From Treponema sp. (lineage in GTDB: Bacteria > Spirochaetota > Spirochaetia > Treponematales > Treponemataceae): a DNA stretch of 61,842 nucleotides. The stretch covers positions 1 to 61,842 of the forward strand of contig JAKSTG010000016.1 in the NCBI GenBank assembly GCA_024402695.1, given 5' to 3'. Each line of letters begins with the position of its first letter. Position 1 is the stretch's first letter. The position numbers and the translations under genes were made by a program. Below, piece by piece: positions 51,888-61,470 of the stretch. The notes beneath the pieces were generated by a model that saw only the letters and a program-made list of their open reading frames with translations, made no database searches and was not told the DNA's origin.

Positions 51888-53363
51888 ATGAAATATCAGA
51901 ATCCAGTTTTAAGGGGAATGTATCCCGATCCTTCAGTTTGTCGTGCAGGCGATAAATTTTACATGGTAACTTCAACTTTTCACTTTTTCCCTGGTGTTCC
52001 ACTTTTCGAAAGTGATGACATGATCACCTGGCATCAGATTGGTCATGTACTTACAAGAAAGAGCCAACTCCTTTTAGGAGATATTGGAGCTTCAGGTGGA
52101 ATCTATGCTCCGAATATCCGTTATCACAACGGACGTTTTTACATGGTAGTTACCAATGTTTCGAATATCGGGAATTTCTATGTTTGGACAGATGATATTT
52201 ACGGTGAATGGTCTGATCCAATTTGCGTAGAACAGAGCGGAATAGATCCTACACTTTTCTTTGACGATGACGGAAAAACATATTTCGTTTCAAATGGAAA
52301 TGATGAGAACGGGGTCGGTTATATTCAGATTTCTGAGATTGATATAGAAACAGGAAAAAAGCTTTCTGAGAACAAACCTTTGTGGTACGGAACGGGAGGA
52401 CGCTATATAGAAGCTCCTCATGTTTATAAGTTCGGTGAATATTATTATGTTCTTGATGCTGAAGGCGGAACTGAATACGGGCACATGGTGAACTATGCAC
52501 GCAGTAAGAATCTGATGGGGCCTTATGAACCTTGTCCTGCAAATCCTGTTCTTACAAACCGAGACATGGGTGGCTACCAGCTTCAGGGAGCGGGTCATGG
52601 GGATATTGTAGAAGCTCCCGACGGAACCTGGTGGTTCTGTCATCTGGCATTCCGTCAGATTGACCGCTATATGCCTTTCCATCATCTTGGACGTGAAACC
52701 TGTGTACAACCGGTTTATTGGAAAGACGGTTGGTTCTATATCGGTACTGAAGGACAGGCCCTTCTGGAAACAGAAGTCGAGACCTGTCATAAGATTGGAA
52801 CCCAGGATTTTTCATACGAAAAGACTTTTGAAAATCTGACTTTGAAAAATGACTGGAATTATCTGCGTAATCCGGTCTTTGAAAACTACAGAGTGAATAA
52901 CGATTCTGTTGAACTGAAATCTACAGAGATTACATTAAATGAAGCAAAAAGCCCCACCTGGATTGGGGTTCGTGCCTGTGAATTTGAAGAAGATGTTTCT
53001 GTGCAGGTTGTGTGCGGCGGTGGTGAAGCAGGACTTTCTATAATGATGGATGAAAATCATCATTATGAAATTTTCGTTCAGAACGACAACGGAAAGTGTT
53101 CTGCTAATCTTAGACTTAGAATCGGTCCTTGTGATTACATAAAGAAATCAATTCCACTGAAGTCAAATTGTGCTACTTTGCGAATACTCTCAAATAATTA
53201 TTCTTACACCTTCTATGCAGATGACGAGTGTCTTGGTTCTGCCGATACCCGTTATCTTTCCAGCGAAGTTGCATGCGGATTTACCGGAGTCTACAACGGA
53301 CTTTACGCAGTAGGAAAGGGTGAATGGAGCAAATTTACGGAACTTAAGATAAAACATTCGTAG
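51888..53363 (+). CDS. Glycoside hydrolase family 43 (beta-xylosidase / arabinofuranosidase type)
   Basis: A 491-residue five-bladed beta-propeller glycosidase. The three acidic residues of GH43 are in place: base Asp14 (RGMYPDPSV), pKa-tuning Asp120 (SGIDPTLFF), and acid Glu175 (GRYIEAPHVY). HFFPGVPLFESDDMITW and GIYAPNIRYHNGRFYM are also typical. After residue 320 a second beta-sandwich domain follows, as in xylosidase-like GH43 proteins. There is no signal peptide, so it acts on short xylo- or arabino-oligosaccharides taken into the cell. It is monocistronic. The nearest carbohydrate gene, the secreted barrel enzyme, is 40 kb away, so no polysaccharide-utilisation locus is seen. Confidence 0.9.
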   Translation: MKYQNPVLRGMYPDPSVCRAGDKFYMVTSTFHFFPGVPLFESDDMITWHQIGHVLTRKSQLLLGDIGASGGIYAPNIRYHNGRFYMVVTNVSNIGNFYVWTDDIYGEWSDPICVEQSGIDPTLFFDDDGKTYFVSNGNDENGVGYIQISEIDIETGKKLSENKPLWYGTGGRYIEAPHVYKFGEYYYVLDAEGGTEYGHMVNYARSKNLMGPYEPCPANPVLTNRDMGGYQLQGAGHGDIVEAPDGTWWFCHLAFRQIDRYMPFHHLGRETCVQPVYWKDGWFYIGTEGQALLETEVETCHKIGTQDFSYEKTFENLTLKNDWNYLRNPVFENYRVNNDSVELKSTEITLNEAKSPTWIGVRACEFEEDVSVQVVCGGGEAGLSIMMDENHHYEIFVQNDNGKCSANLRLRIGPCDYIKKSIPLKSNCATLRILSNNYSYTFYADDECLGSADTRYLSSEVACGFTGVYNGLYAVGKGEWSKFTELKIKHS

Positions 53364-53397
53364 TTTTTTTACTTTTATAATTTAAACTTTAATTTTC

Positions 53398-53445
53398 TAA
53401 TCTGTTCCTTTATAATTAATTGTAATACAAAAAAGGAACGGATTA
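53398..53445 (+). promoter_or_regulatory. Hairpin covering the ribosome-binding site, with two -10 boxes
   Basis: TAATCTGTTCCTTT (53398-53411) pairs along all 14 positions, counting one G-U pair, with 53432-53445. The right arm holds the Shine-Dalgarno AAGGAA and the A of the AUG. One TATAAT lies upstream at 53376-53381; a second at 53411-53416 overlaps the left arm and the loop. Transcripts from the first include the full hairpin; those from the second lack its left arm. Confidence 0.5.
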
Positions 53446-53918
53446 TGAAAAAAGTATTTGGTTTATTTTTTATTTATTTTTCTCTCTTTTTATATGTTTC
53501 TTGCGGGAACTTCCTTTCTAATAACGATGATTTTGTAAAAAAATTAAGGGAAGAAACTGCATATATGAATGCCCCTGATGTTGATACTGTTGTTTTCGTT
53601 GAATCTGCTTCACAGGGAAGACTCATAACTAATCCTGACATCAAGAAAAAAGGTTATCCTTTTGAACTTTCCTTTTTTGTGGAAAAAGATTTTCCCGGAA
53701 AATTTGACCGCTGGGTTGTTTACGAAGATTATACCTATGGAAAAGAAAATAAAGAAATTAATGATGCTTCAATAATTCTTCTTGAACCTGTAGAAGATCC
53801 TACCTATGAAAAAGTTACTGTAACTGTATTTGATGAAAAGAAGAAACTGACCATTGTTCCTCATTGTATTATGAATCCAAGTGTTCAGGTTCAGGTTGAA
53901 CAGAAGTACCAGGGATAG
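53445..53918 (+). CDS. N-terminal part of a large lipoprotein, ending at an in-frame TAG
   Basis: The open frame codes for 157 residues. The signal peptide ends in LYVSC, with lipidated Cys20. A beta-sandwich-like segment follows (FELSFFVEKDFPG, then KVTVTVFDEKKKLTIVPHC). It stops at TAG 53916-53918. The reading frame then continues without another stop for 3.29 kb (53919-57206), so these two parts are one gene split by a single amber codon. It may be a recent nonsense mutation, a sequencing error, or read-through. TAG is an ordinary stop elsewhere here (mutS, bamA, the GH43 gene). The ribosome-binding site is AAGGAA, six bases before the ATG. Confidence 0.7.
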   Translation: MKKVFGLFFIYFSLFLYVSCGNFLSNNDDFVKKLREETAYMNAPDVDTVVFVESASQGRLITNPDIKKKGYPFELSFFVEKDFPGKFDRWVVYEDYTYGKENKEINDASIILLEPVEDPTYEKVTVTVFDEKKKLTIVPHCIMNPSVQVQVEQKYQG

Positions 53919-53972
53919 GCTTCTGTTTCAGGACCTTCCTATGTAGAACTTGGGAAGCCTTATGACGTTACT

Positions 53973-56900
53973 TTGAAGACAACATCTGTTTTTGGTTTTT
54001 CAAAATGGGAATCTTATATACTGAAAAATAATGTGAAACAGCCGGTAAGCTGTTACATTTCAGAGAATATTGAATTAACTGACGAAGAGATTAAATCAGA
54101 TGCCTATATTTCTTCTGACCTTGTTTTCTATAATGCAAAACCTGTCGTTACTGAAGATGGAACAAGTATTTCTATGAAAATGATTTTGAAAAAAGATCCT
54201 GGCTCAAAACTTTATATTGATGGAGTTCTTTTTTCATATCCTTCACTTATTGTAAGAAAAGATAAAATTGCCTATACAAAACTTGGAAAGCAGGACAGCA
54301 AAGTTCAGGAATTAAGCACACTTGTTGATCCTTACAATCTTTCCGGAAACCTTTCTTTAACAAATCTTTCTGTAATTCCAACAGACGGCTATGATTTTGT
54401 TGATGCTGCCAATCCATTCATCGTTAAAAAACTTGATGAAGAAGAAATTACAAAAGTATTCTATACAGATAAAATTCTCTCGGAAGTAATGACTCAGAAA
54501 GAATTTGAAGAAGCATCAGTAATCTTTACAGAATGTTTTGTTGATAATAACGGAGAGTTTTCCTCAAAGGTTTTAATTAAAGAAGCTGACTCTTATGTGC
54601 TTTATGCTGATGTTTATAAAATTCCGAAATTTTCATTAACTGGAAATTCTGAAGAAATCGGTTTTCGTTCTGGTTCAGAACTGTCTGCAAAAATAGGAGA
54701 TTCCCAGGTAGTATATCTGGATTTAAAGAACGGAATTCAGTGTAAAGGTTTTGAAGTGTTGAATACAGCCGGTGGTGTTGTCAGTGATTACAGAGATTTA
54801 GTTTCTGTTGTTCCTAACTTTGAAAGCGGTTATTGTAAAATTACAGTTCTGTCGCCTGAGTTTGACGGGTATTCAATAAACTTCATTACTGGTGAGCGGC
54901 CTTATATTACAAAGGTAACCCCTGAAAGTTCTGAAATTGCCCAGGCAGAATCAATAGAAATTAGTTTTTCTAAAACTCTTGATTTGAAATCAAAAACTGA
55001 GATTCTGAAAAAAATCCATGTTTATATTGATTCAAAAGAAGATTCCAGCGCCAGATATTTTAAAAAAGTATTATCTTCAAATATTCTGAAACTTGAAAAT
55101 GTTGAAAGGTTGTCTGAAGGAAACAGAATAACTATAAAATTCGATGACGGTATTGCTTCTGCGGATGGATTTGTAAGTAGAAATATTCGGAATGTATCAT
55201 TCAAGGTAAATGCTGTAAAAGACAATATTCCGCCGGTTGTAACTGATGCAGTTTTGTATGCACATGATTTACCGAATGTAAATTTTGGTAGCAAAGTTAT
55301 AGCCTGTAATAAAGTGTTACCAGGTTCCTTTGATTTAGAAAAACTTGATACAACTGATTTGTATAACAGAGATCAAACTCATATAAAAACAGTGAATCTG
55401 AATAAAGCAAGTTATGAAAATTGTAACGAAGTTGAAGGAGTTTCTATAGAAGGTCTTAAAGACAATCATTTTGTACTATCTTTTACAGTTGATGATTCTT
55501 CTTCCGGCAACAGTAATATTAAATCTATAACTCTGGAAGAAAGGGTTGTTTATCTTCCTGAGAATATGGTAGTCCCAAAACGAATTGTGTCTGGAACTGG
55601 TTATGATTATGAAAGAATCAGCGGAGACGGAATTTCTCTCTTTGATGAAAACGGACAATTCCAGGCCTCAAAATATTTTACAGGTAATTCTGAATCCTTG
55701 AAGGATTATTTTACTAAGAAAATTGAGATACCTCTTACAGTGACAGATTCTGCTGTTGATGTAAATTATCCATTCTCTACTTTCCTTGAAATTGGTGGTG
55801 TTCATGAATATACGGTTACAGTTTATGACGAAAATTGTAACATACCTTCCGTTCAGACTTTCTATGTTAATTTTGGACCGATGCTTTCTTTTGTTTCAAG
55901 TAGTTTTGATTTAACAGAAGTAGAAGATGGTTTTGTGTTTTCTCATTATGATTCCGGTAAAATTGAGGAAAAAACTGTAAAAAAATTATATCTTCCTAAA
56001 GATAGTTATAAAATCCGTTCTTCTTCACTAGACAGTATGATCTACTATAATGGTGCTATTACTTTATATTTTTCTTATAACGATCTTGTGAATAAGATAA
56101 ATAGTGGAGCTCAAAAAACATATCTTATGGTAACTGAAAGTAAAACAGGTGATTATTCATTTATCGATGAAAATACGGTTTTTGACGGGACTCAGTTATC
56201 AAATACGTTAGGTATGATTTGTAAATCTGATAAGAATAGTTTAAGTACGGTTTATTGTTACACCAATGAAATAGATGCTCGTATCCCTGAAGATTATTGT
56301 GTTTTTAGTAATAGCATTTACTATGCATATAATAGGGATGATAGGTTTTTCGGGTATAAATATAAACCATATTTTATTCATATGAATGGAAGTTTTGATT
56401 TTGACTTTTATGATATTGATATATATGGTACCCCATACCATCTTTCTACAGGTTATGAAGTTAAAGATTATTACGTAAGTAAATATTCTATTGGTGATGT
56501 AGTTTTCTGGAATAAGAATTCAAACAGTTTTTTCATAAAGCATTTCTATGAATTGGAAAACTTGGATACTTCGGGTATTCCTTTTGCTGTAATTGCTTAT
56601 TTTGACGACAATCAGATTTATGGAGTTCCATTGAATAAGCCTGAAGCACCAGCTGATATTAGATTAAATTGGGCTTTGGATTCTACAAAATCATCATATT
56701 ATATCTGTACAGAAGGAATGAAAAATGGTGATTCTTTTAATGCTAAAGGTATTTTCAATGAAATAAAAGATGCCTGTACAGTTAATGGTATAGTAGATTT
56801 CTCAAATTTGCCTCTTGCTGAATATGTATATGAATTTGGAACATCTTTAGGTTTTGATGCAAAATCAGCTAACAGCAAAGTAAAAGCTCTGGCAACAGAA

Positions 56901-57206
56901 TGGTGTATTCCTACTTACATGATGATGAACTCTATAAGGGAGATGATAGGTACTTTGGATACAACTTTTTCGCATTTTGGGAAAGCATTTTCTGCCTTAT
57001 ATGAAACAAATTTTTCACCAGATTACTGGGTTTGTAATTATGGAAATAGAAATGATGAATGGGTTAAAAATGAAGAAAGCTTAGATTCTGTACATGAAAA
57101 AATGCCTGCATATTGGTTCCCTTGGGGAGATGCAAGTTTATCTAAGCGGACTGTATTAAATAAGGTCATCCCAGTTATCGAACTCAGCGAAATAATCGGA
57201 AACTAA
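53973..57206 (+). CDS. C-terminal remainder of the large surface lipoprotein
   Basis: About 1080 residues in the same frame as the preceding lipoprotein fragment. The protein contains a bacterial Ig-like segment near residues 305-415 (ITKVTPESSEIAQAESIEIS, then NRITIKFDDGIASADGF) and at least two further beta-sandwich regions. The end is aromatic-rich (PAYWFPWGD). I do not recognise a catalytic domain. It looks like a fast-evolving cell-surface protein. No good start signal lies near 53973 (a TTG is the first candidate), so this part is probably not made alone. Base composition is visibly richer in A and T than in neighbouring operons. A bidirectional terminator follows. Confidence 0.6.
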   Translation: MKTTSVFGFSKWESYILKNNVKQPVSCYISENIELTDEEIKSDAYISSDLVFYNAKPVVTEDGTSISMKMILKKDPGSKLYIDGVLFSYPSLIVRKDKIAYTKLGKQDSKVQELSTLVDPYNLSGNLSLTNLSVIPTDGYDFVDAANPFIVKKLDEEEITKVFYTDKILSEVMTQKEFEEASVIFTECFVDNNGEFSSKVLIKEADSYVLYADVYKIPKFSLTGNSEEIGFRSGSELSAKIGDSQVVYLDLKNGIQCKGFEVLNTAGGVVSDYRDLVSVVPNFESGYCKITVLSPEFDGYSINFITGERPYITKVTPESSEIAQAESIEISFSKTLDLKSKTEILKKIHVYIDSKEDSSARYFKKVLSSNILKLENVERLSEGNRITIKFDDGIASADGFVSRNIRNVSFKVNAVKDNIPPVVTDAVLYAHDLPNVNFGSKVIACNKVLPGSFDLEKLDTTDLYNRDQTHIKTVNLNKASYENCNEVEGVSIEGLKDNHFVLSFTVDDSSSGNSNIKSITLEERVVYLPENMVVPKRIVSGTGYDYERISGDGISLFDENGQFQASKYFTGNSESLKDYFTKKIEIPLTVTDSAVDVNYPFSTFLEIGGVHEYTVTVYDENCNIPSVQTFYVNFGPMLSFVSSSFDLTEVEDGFVFSHYDSGKIEEKTVKKLYLPKDSYKIRSSSLDSMIYYNGAITLYFSYNDLVNKINSGAQKTYLMVTESKTGDYSFIDENTVFDGTQLSNTLGMICKSDKNSLSTVYCYTNEIDARIPEDYCVFSNSIYYAYNRDDRFFGYKYKPYFIHMNGSFDFDFYDIDIYGTPYHLSTGYEVKDYYVSKYSIGDVVFWNKNSNSFFIKHFYELENLDTSGIPFAVIAYFDDNQIYGVPLNKPEAPADIRLNWALDSTKSSYYICTEGMKNGDSFNAKGIFNEIKDACTVNGIVDFSNLPLAEYVYEFGTSLGFDAKSANSKVKALATEWCIPTYMMMNSIREMIGTLDTTFSHFGKAFSALYETNFSPDYWVCNYGNRNDEWVKNEESLDSVHEKMPAYWFPWGDASLSKRTVLNKVIPVIELSEIIGN

Positions 57207-57218
57207 GGTTCATTAGGA

Positions 57219-57260
57219 ACACAAAAAAAAATCCCGGATAACCGGGATTTTTTTTTGTGT
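57219..57260. terminator. Bidirectional rho-independent terminator
   Basis: ATCCCGG (57231-57237) pairs with CCGGGAT (57242-57248). The pairing is extended by A/T runs to ACAC/GTGT at the ends. It separates the lipoprotein gene from convergent secA. Confidence 0.92.
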
Positions 57261-57287
57261 TAATTTCCTTTTGCAAGGAAGTTCATA

Positions 57288-60113
57288 TTATCTACCGTGG
57301 CACTGTTTGTATTTTTTGCCGCTTCCACATGGACAAGGATCGTTGCGGCCAACTTTTGGCATTGTGCGTTTTACTGTAACGCTTTCACCCTGGCTTCTCT
57401 GGTTCATGGCACTGTTTACGGCAGCACGGCGCTGGGCATCGCCATTGAACTGGCTTCTTGCTGAAGTTTCAGCCTGGTTCTGAGCCATCTGGGCTGCAGT
57501 GTTACCTGCATCAGAATGCTGTGCGTTCATCTGCTGGTTAGCCTGGGCTTCAAGCATTGCCTGGCGGCGGGCTGCAGCTTCCGGTGTAAGCTGAATGCGA
57601 ACTTTGAATACGCGGCTCATTACTGTGTCGCGGATAGCGTCCAGCATATCGTAGAAGATGTTGAAACCATCAATCTTGTATTCTGTAAGAGGCTGTTTGT
57701 TTCCGTAAGAACGGAGTGAAACTGCTTCACGAAGTCCTTCAAGGGCTTCAAGCTGGTCCAGCCATTTTTTGTCGATGATCTGGATGTACTGGTAACGGAT
57801 GAACATGTTCATGTTTTCTTTTCCGGCCAGTGTTTCTTTTTCTGTAATATCATTCTGGAGTTCAGCAAGTACAGCTTCTTTTGTAAGGCGGTCTGCAGGA
57901 AGCTGGAATCCGAACTTTTCTTTGATTGCATCGTTCAGATGCTGGAGGGCATTTTCGTCCTTATGTTTCTTTTCTGAATCGTATGTATCGAAAAGTTCTT
58001 CTACTGTGTCTTTGGCATTTGCCATTACACGTGCAGAAAGGTTGTCGTCCGAAAGGATTTCATCACGGTTGTTGTAGATTACTGTTCTCTGTTCGTTCAG
58101 AACATCATCGTAATCAAGCAGGTGTTTACGGATTTCGAAGTTGCGGTCTTCAACTTTTGTCTGAGCCTTTTCAATACCTTTGTTAAGCCAAGGATGTTCG
58201 ATTGGTTCTCCAGGCTGCATACCGATGCGGCTCATCATGGTTTTCATTTTTTCACCGCCGAAGAGGCGCATAAGGTCATCATCCATAGAGATGAAGAACT
58301 TTGAACGTCCAGGGTCACCCTGACGTCCTGAACGACCGCGGAGCTGGTTGTCGATACGGCGTGATTCGTGGCGTTCTGTACCGATTACATAAAGACCACC
58401 GGCATCACGAACTTCTTCGTAATCTTTTTTCCAGTTTTCTTTTTCAATTTCAAGTGCTGCCTTGTACTGTTCGTCTGAAGCTTCAGTACCTGCACGTTTT
58501 CTTGCTCTGAATTCAGGTGAACCACCAAGCTTAATATCGGTACCACGACCGGCCATGTTAGTAGCGATTGTTACAGCGCCTTTTGCACCGGCTTCTGCAA
58601 TGATCATAGCTTCGCGGGCATGGTTCTTTGCATTCAATACTTCGTGGCGGATTCCCTTGCGAGTAAGAAGGGCAGAAAGGTGTTCTGATTTTTCAACCGA
58701 AACTGTACCAACCAGAACAGGCTGTCCTTTTTCGTGTGCTGCCTTGATTTCTTTTGCAATTGCTTCCCACTTGTCTGGTTCGTTCAGATAAACTTCATCG
58801 TTTTCATCTTTACGGGCAACCGGTTTGTTTGTAGGAATTGAAACAACATCCAGTTTATAGATTTTGTTGAATTCGACTGCTTCTGTTGCGGCAGTACCTG
58901 TCATTCCGGAAAGCTTGTCGTACATACGGAAGAAGTTCTGGAATGTAACTGTAGCCATTGTACGGTTTCTCTGTGCAATGCGGATGTGTTCCTTTGCTTC
59001 GATAGCCTGGTGAAGTCCGTCTGAGTAACGGCGTCCTTCAAGAACACGACCTGTGAATTCATCAACAATCTGAACTGTTCCGTCACGAACAATGTAGTCT
59101 ACGTCGTTGTGGAAGAGCAGGTGAGCACGGAGTGCCTGTGTGAAGTAATGTGCAAATTCAAAGTTCTGTTCATCTTCAAGATTTGAATCGGCAGTAATAA
59201 GGTTGTGCTTGTGAAGAATATCATTGATTTTCTTCATACCCTTGTCTGTGAAAGAAACATGCTTTGATTTTTCATCAACTGTATAATCACCTTCAATGGC
59301 GGCACGTTCTTCAGGAGTAAGGAAAGTTTCGTCCGGATATTCGCCAGTTTTTGGATCCTTTGCAACTTCCTTCAGTTCATCAACATATTTATCAACTTCG
59401 TGGTATTTGTAAGTATCATCTTCGCCGGCACCTGAAATAATCAGTGGAGTACGGGCTTCATCAATAAGAACCGAGTCAACTTCATCGACGATACAGTAGC
59501 TGAAACCGCGCTGAACTTTGTCGGCCAGAGAAACTTTCATGTTGTCACGAAGGTAGTCGAATCCTAATTCATTGTTTGTTCCGTAAGTGATGTCGCAGTT
59601 GTAAGCCAGTTTTCTCTGTTCATTGTCCATGCTTGAAAGGATTGCTCCTACAGTCTGTCCAAGGTAAGAATAAACAGGGCGCATTGTGTCAGCGTCACGG
59701 CCTGCAAGGTAGTCGTTGACTGTAACAACGTGAACACCTTTTCCTGTAAGGGAGTTCAGGTAAGCGGCCAGAACGGCTACGAGAGTTTTACCTTCACCGG
59801 TCTTCATTTCAGTGATGCGACCTGAGTTCAGAACGATGGCACCCATGATCTGAACGTCGAAGGCACGTTCACCGCGAACACGCCAGGCTGCTTCACGGGC
59901 AAGAGCCAGAGCTTCTGCCTGAACATCAAGGAGAGTTTCTCCGCTGGCAATTCTATCTTTAAGTTTTTTTGTTTCTTCAGGAAACTGTTCAGCCGAAAGG
60001 CTTTTTGCCCATTCTTCTTTTGCATTTACTGCAGCAAGCATTGGTTTAAGGGCTTTTACATCGCGTTCATTCTGTGAACCGAAAAGGGTAGTAAGAATTT
60101 TGTCTAATACCAT
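57288..60113 (-). CDS. secA: Preprotein translocase ATPase SecA
   Basis: A 941-residue motor that drives unfolded preproteins through SecYEG. Walker A is MKTGEGKTL (103-111) and the DEVD box is at 210-213 ([16 protein letters not shown]). [27 protein letters not shown] and [10 protein letters not shown] follow, as does [12 protein letters not shown], the second NTPase motif. The C-terminus has a glutamine-rich linker of about 60 residues and ends in the zinc-binding [13 protein letters not shown] motif, which binds SecB or the ribosome. It is monocistronic. The leader is about 38 bases, and a TATAAT sits at 60152-60157 on the minus strand. Confidence 0.98.
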   Translation of the reverse strand: MVLDKILTTLFGSQNERDVKALKPMLAAVNAKEEWAKSLSAEQFPEETKKLKDRIASGETLLDVQAEALALAREAAWRVRGERAFDVQIMGAIVLNSGRITEMKTGEGKTLVAVLAAYLNSLTGKGVHVVTVNDYLAGRDADTMRPVYSYLGQTVGAILSSMDNEQRKLAYNCDITYGTNNELGFDYLRDNMKVSLADKVQRGFSYCIVDEVDSVLIDEARTPLIISGAGEDDTYKYHEVDKYVDELKEVAKDPKTGEYPDETFLTPEERAAIEGDYTVDEKSKHVSFTDKGMKKINDILHKHNLITADSNLEDEQNFEFAHYFTQALRAHLLFHNDVDYIVRDGTVQIVDEFTGRVLEGRRYSDGLHQAIEAKEHIRIAQRNRTMATVTFQNFFRMYDKLSGMTGTAATEAVEFNKIYKLDVVSIPTNKPVARKDENDEVYLNEPDKWEAIAKEIKAAHEKGQPVLVGTVSVEKSEHLSALLTRKGIRHEVLNAKNHAREAMIIAEAGAKGAVTIATNMAGRGTDIKLGGSPEFRARKRAGTEASDEQYKAALEIEKENWKKDYEEVRDAGGLYVIGTERHESRRIDNQLRGRSGRQGDPGRSKFFISMDDDLMRLFGGEKMKTMMSRIGMQPGEPIEHPWLNKGIEKAQTKVEDRNFEIRKHLLDYDDVLNEQRTVIYNNRDEILSDDNLSARVMANAKDTVEELFDTYDSEKKHKDENALQHLNDAIKEKFGFQLPADRLTKEAVLAELQNDITEKETLAGKENMNMFIRYQYIQIIDKKWLDQLEALEGLREAVSLRSYGNKQPLTEYKIDGFNIFYDMLDAIRDTVMSRVFKVRIQLTPEAAARRQAMLEAQANQQMNAQHSDAGNTAAQMAQNQAETSARSQFNGDAQRRAAVNSAMNQRSQGESVTVKRTMPKVGRNDPCPCGSGKKYKQCHGR

Positions 60114-60151
60114 ATTGAAATCCAGTTTTTGTATTAAATTTTGGTTTATCT

Positions 60152-60157
60152 ATTATA
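60152..60157 (-). promoter_or_regulatory. Probable -10 box of secA
   Basis: TATAAT on the minus strand at 60152-60157, giving a leader of about 33 to 38 bases. A second TATAAT lies about 27 bases further upstream. The -35 box is unclear. Confidence 0.4.
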
Positions 60158-60214
60158 ACAGAAATTCAGTTATTTTCCTATTATATCGTTAAAAATAATA
60201 AAAAAATCTTTGAG

Positions 60215-60243
60215 TTGACAAGTAAAGGGTGAAACTTTATGGT
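60215..60243 (+). promoter_or_regulatory. Promoter of the 60.2-kb lipoprotein gene
   Basis: A perfect TTGACA (60215-60220), exactly 17 bp, then TATGGT (60238-60243). Six bases lead to ATG 60250. The frame could be extended to GTG 60229, but that codon lies inside the promoter spacer. Confidence 0.75.
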
Positions 60244-60249
60244 TTAAAA

Positions 60250-61461
60250 ATGAGATTTTCAAAAATATCCAGAGCCTTTTTTGTGCTTGCTGTTTCAGCC
60301 CTTTTATTATCCTGTTCACGTAAAAACGCAGTTGAATCTATTTCGGAAGATGAACTTTTTACTGTTTCATACGGAAATTTTGAAGAACAGCTTAATATTT
60401 TCAGTCTGAACAGTGTAGGGGATATTTCTACGGGGATCTTCATGCAGGACGGGTTTTTCTATCTTGTGAACGGCGAATCCCAGAAAATCATGGAAATGAA
60501 TTCTTACGGAGATCTTCTTACCCTTTATTACAACGAAGATTCCCTTACAAAGACTCTGATCGAAAGTTCTGATAGAGCAGATTTGAGCATTCACAAAGAA
60601 ATCGCATATCCTTTCGGATACACAGGGCAGCTGGCAGTTGATTCAGCCAAATGTATCTATGTTGTAAGCACAATTCCCCGCGACAGACAGGAACTGAGCA
60701 GCGACGGAACAACCCTTTACAGCCAGACAATCCTTCGAATGCCCCGTGACGGCAGCCAGATAGACTATATCGGCCAGCAGGGACCGGGCGGTACACCTTT
60801 CCCATTTATCCGTAACATCTACACAAACAGCAATGATGAATTTGTGGCAGTCTGCTCAGTAAATGACGGGCTTATGGTTTATTGGTTCGGAAAGGACGGA
60901 TTTTTGAAATCAATGGTTCCTGTAAGTTCTTCTGAAGCTCCAAAAATTGCCGGCATTGATGAAGATTCCAGCGTTTTCGTCACAGTTGAAAACGTTATCC
61001 CTGATTTCAATGAATACAAACTTTACGTAAAGATCGATAACTATTCATCATACTCGGACAAGGCCTCAAAAGCTCAGGCCGGTATCAGCTATATCAATAC
61101 TTTGCTTTATCCTTTGGACCTTGCAACTGGACTTTACGGAAATCCTGTTTCCATTCCACCATACGAAGAGTCGGTTACAGTTGATTATTCCAGACTGGTC
61201 TACAAGCTGCCTTACGATTTCCTCGGCGTTACTAAAAACGGCTGGAAGTTCTTTGTCGTAAGCACCACAAATGGATTTGACGTAGAAATGATTCATTCCG
61301 AAAGCCAGAAAGTTCTTCACAGACATTTCGACGTGAACAAAAGTAACCTGCTGTACCACAACATGAGCCTTTCATCCGACGGCATCATTTCCGCCTTGTT
61401 CGCCGACGAAAACAATGCAAGGGTAGTCTGGTACAGAACAGACAAACTTATTCAGAATTAA
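60250..61461 (+). CDS. Lipoprotein with beta-propeller-like body
   Basis: A 403-residue lipoprotein. The signal peptide ends LLSC, with lipidated Cys22. The body consists of repeated four-strand units with aspartate- and glycine-rich turns (FYLVNGESQKIMEMNSYGD, LRMPRDGSQIDYIGQQGPGG, MVYWFGKDGFLKSMVPV), as in six-bladed NHL/TolB-type propellers. No enzymatic motif is visible. Leucine-rich spirochete families of this type exist but have no assigned role. The start ATG 60250 was set by the promoter, which leaves no leader. It is divergent from secA. The 288 bp after the stop contain only repeats and the tRNA-Lys region. Confidence 0.65.
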   Translation: MRFSKISRAFFVLAVSALLLSCSRKNAVESISEDELFTVSYGNFEEQLNIFSLNSVGDISTGIFMQDGFFYLVNGESQKIMEMNSYGDLLTLYYNEDSLTKTLIESSDRADLSIHKEIAYPFGYTGQLAVDSAKCIYVVSTIPRDRQELSSDGTTLYSQTILRMPRDGSQIDYIGQQGPGGTPFPFIRNIYTNSNDEFVAVCSVNDGLMVYWFGKDGFLKSMVPVSSSEAPKIAGIDEDSSVFVTVENVIPDFNEYKLYVKIDNYSSYSDKASKAQAGISYINTLLYPLDLATGLYGNPVSIPPYEESVTVDYSRLVYKLPYDFLGVTKNGWKFFVVSTTNGFDVEMIHSESQKVLHRHFDVNKSNLLYHNMSLSSDGIISALFADENNARVVWYRTDKLIQN

Positions 61462-61470
61462 GCTTGTGTT

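Noticed and set aside
53916..53918. Genome-wide reassignment of TAG to an amino acid
   Set aside because: TAG ends many intact genes here in expected places (mutS, bamA, GH43, the CsgG gene, the secreted glycosidase), so it is a normal stop codon.
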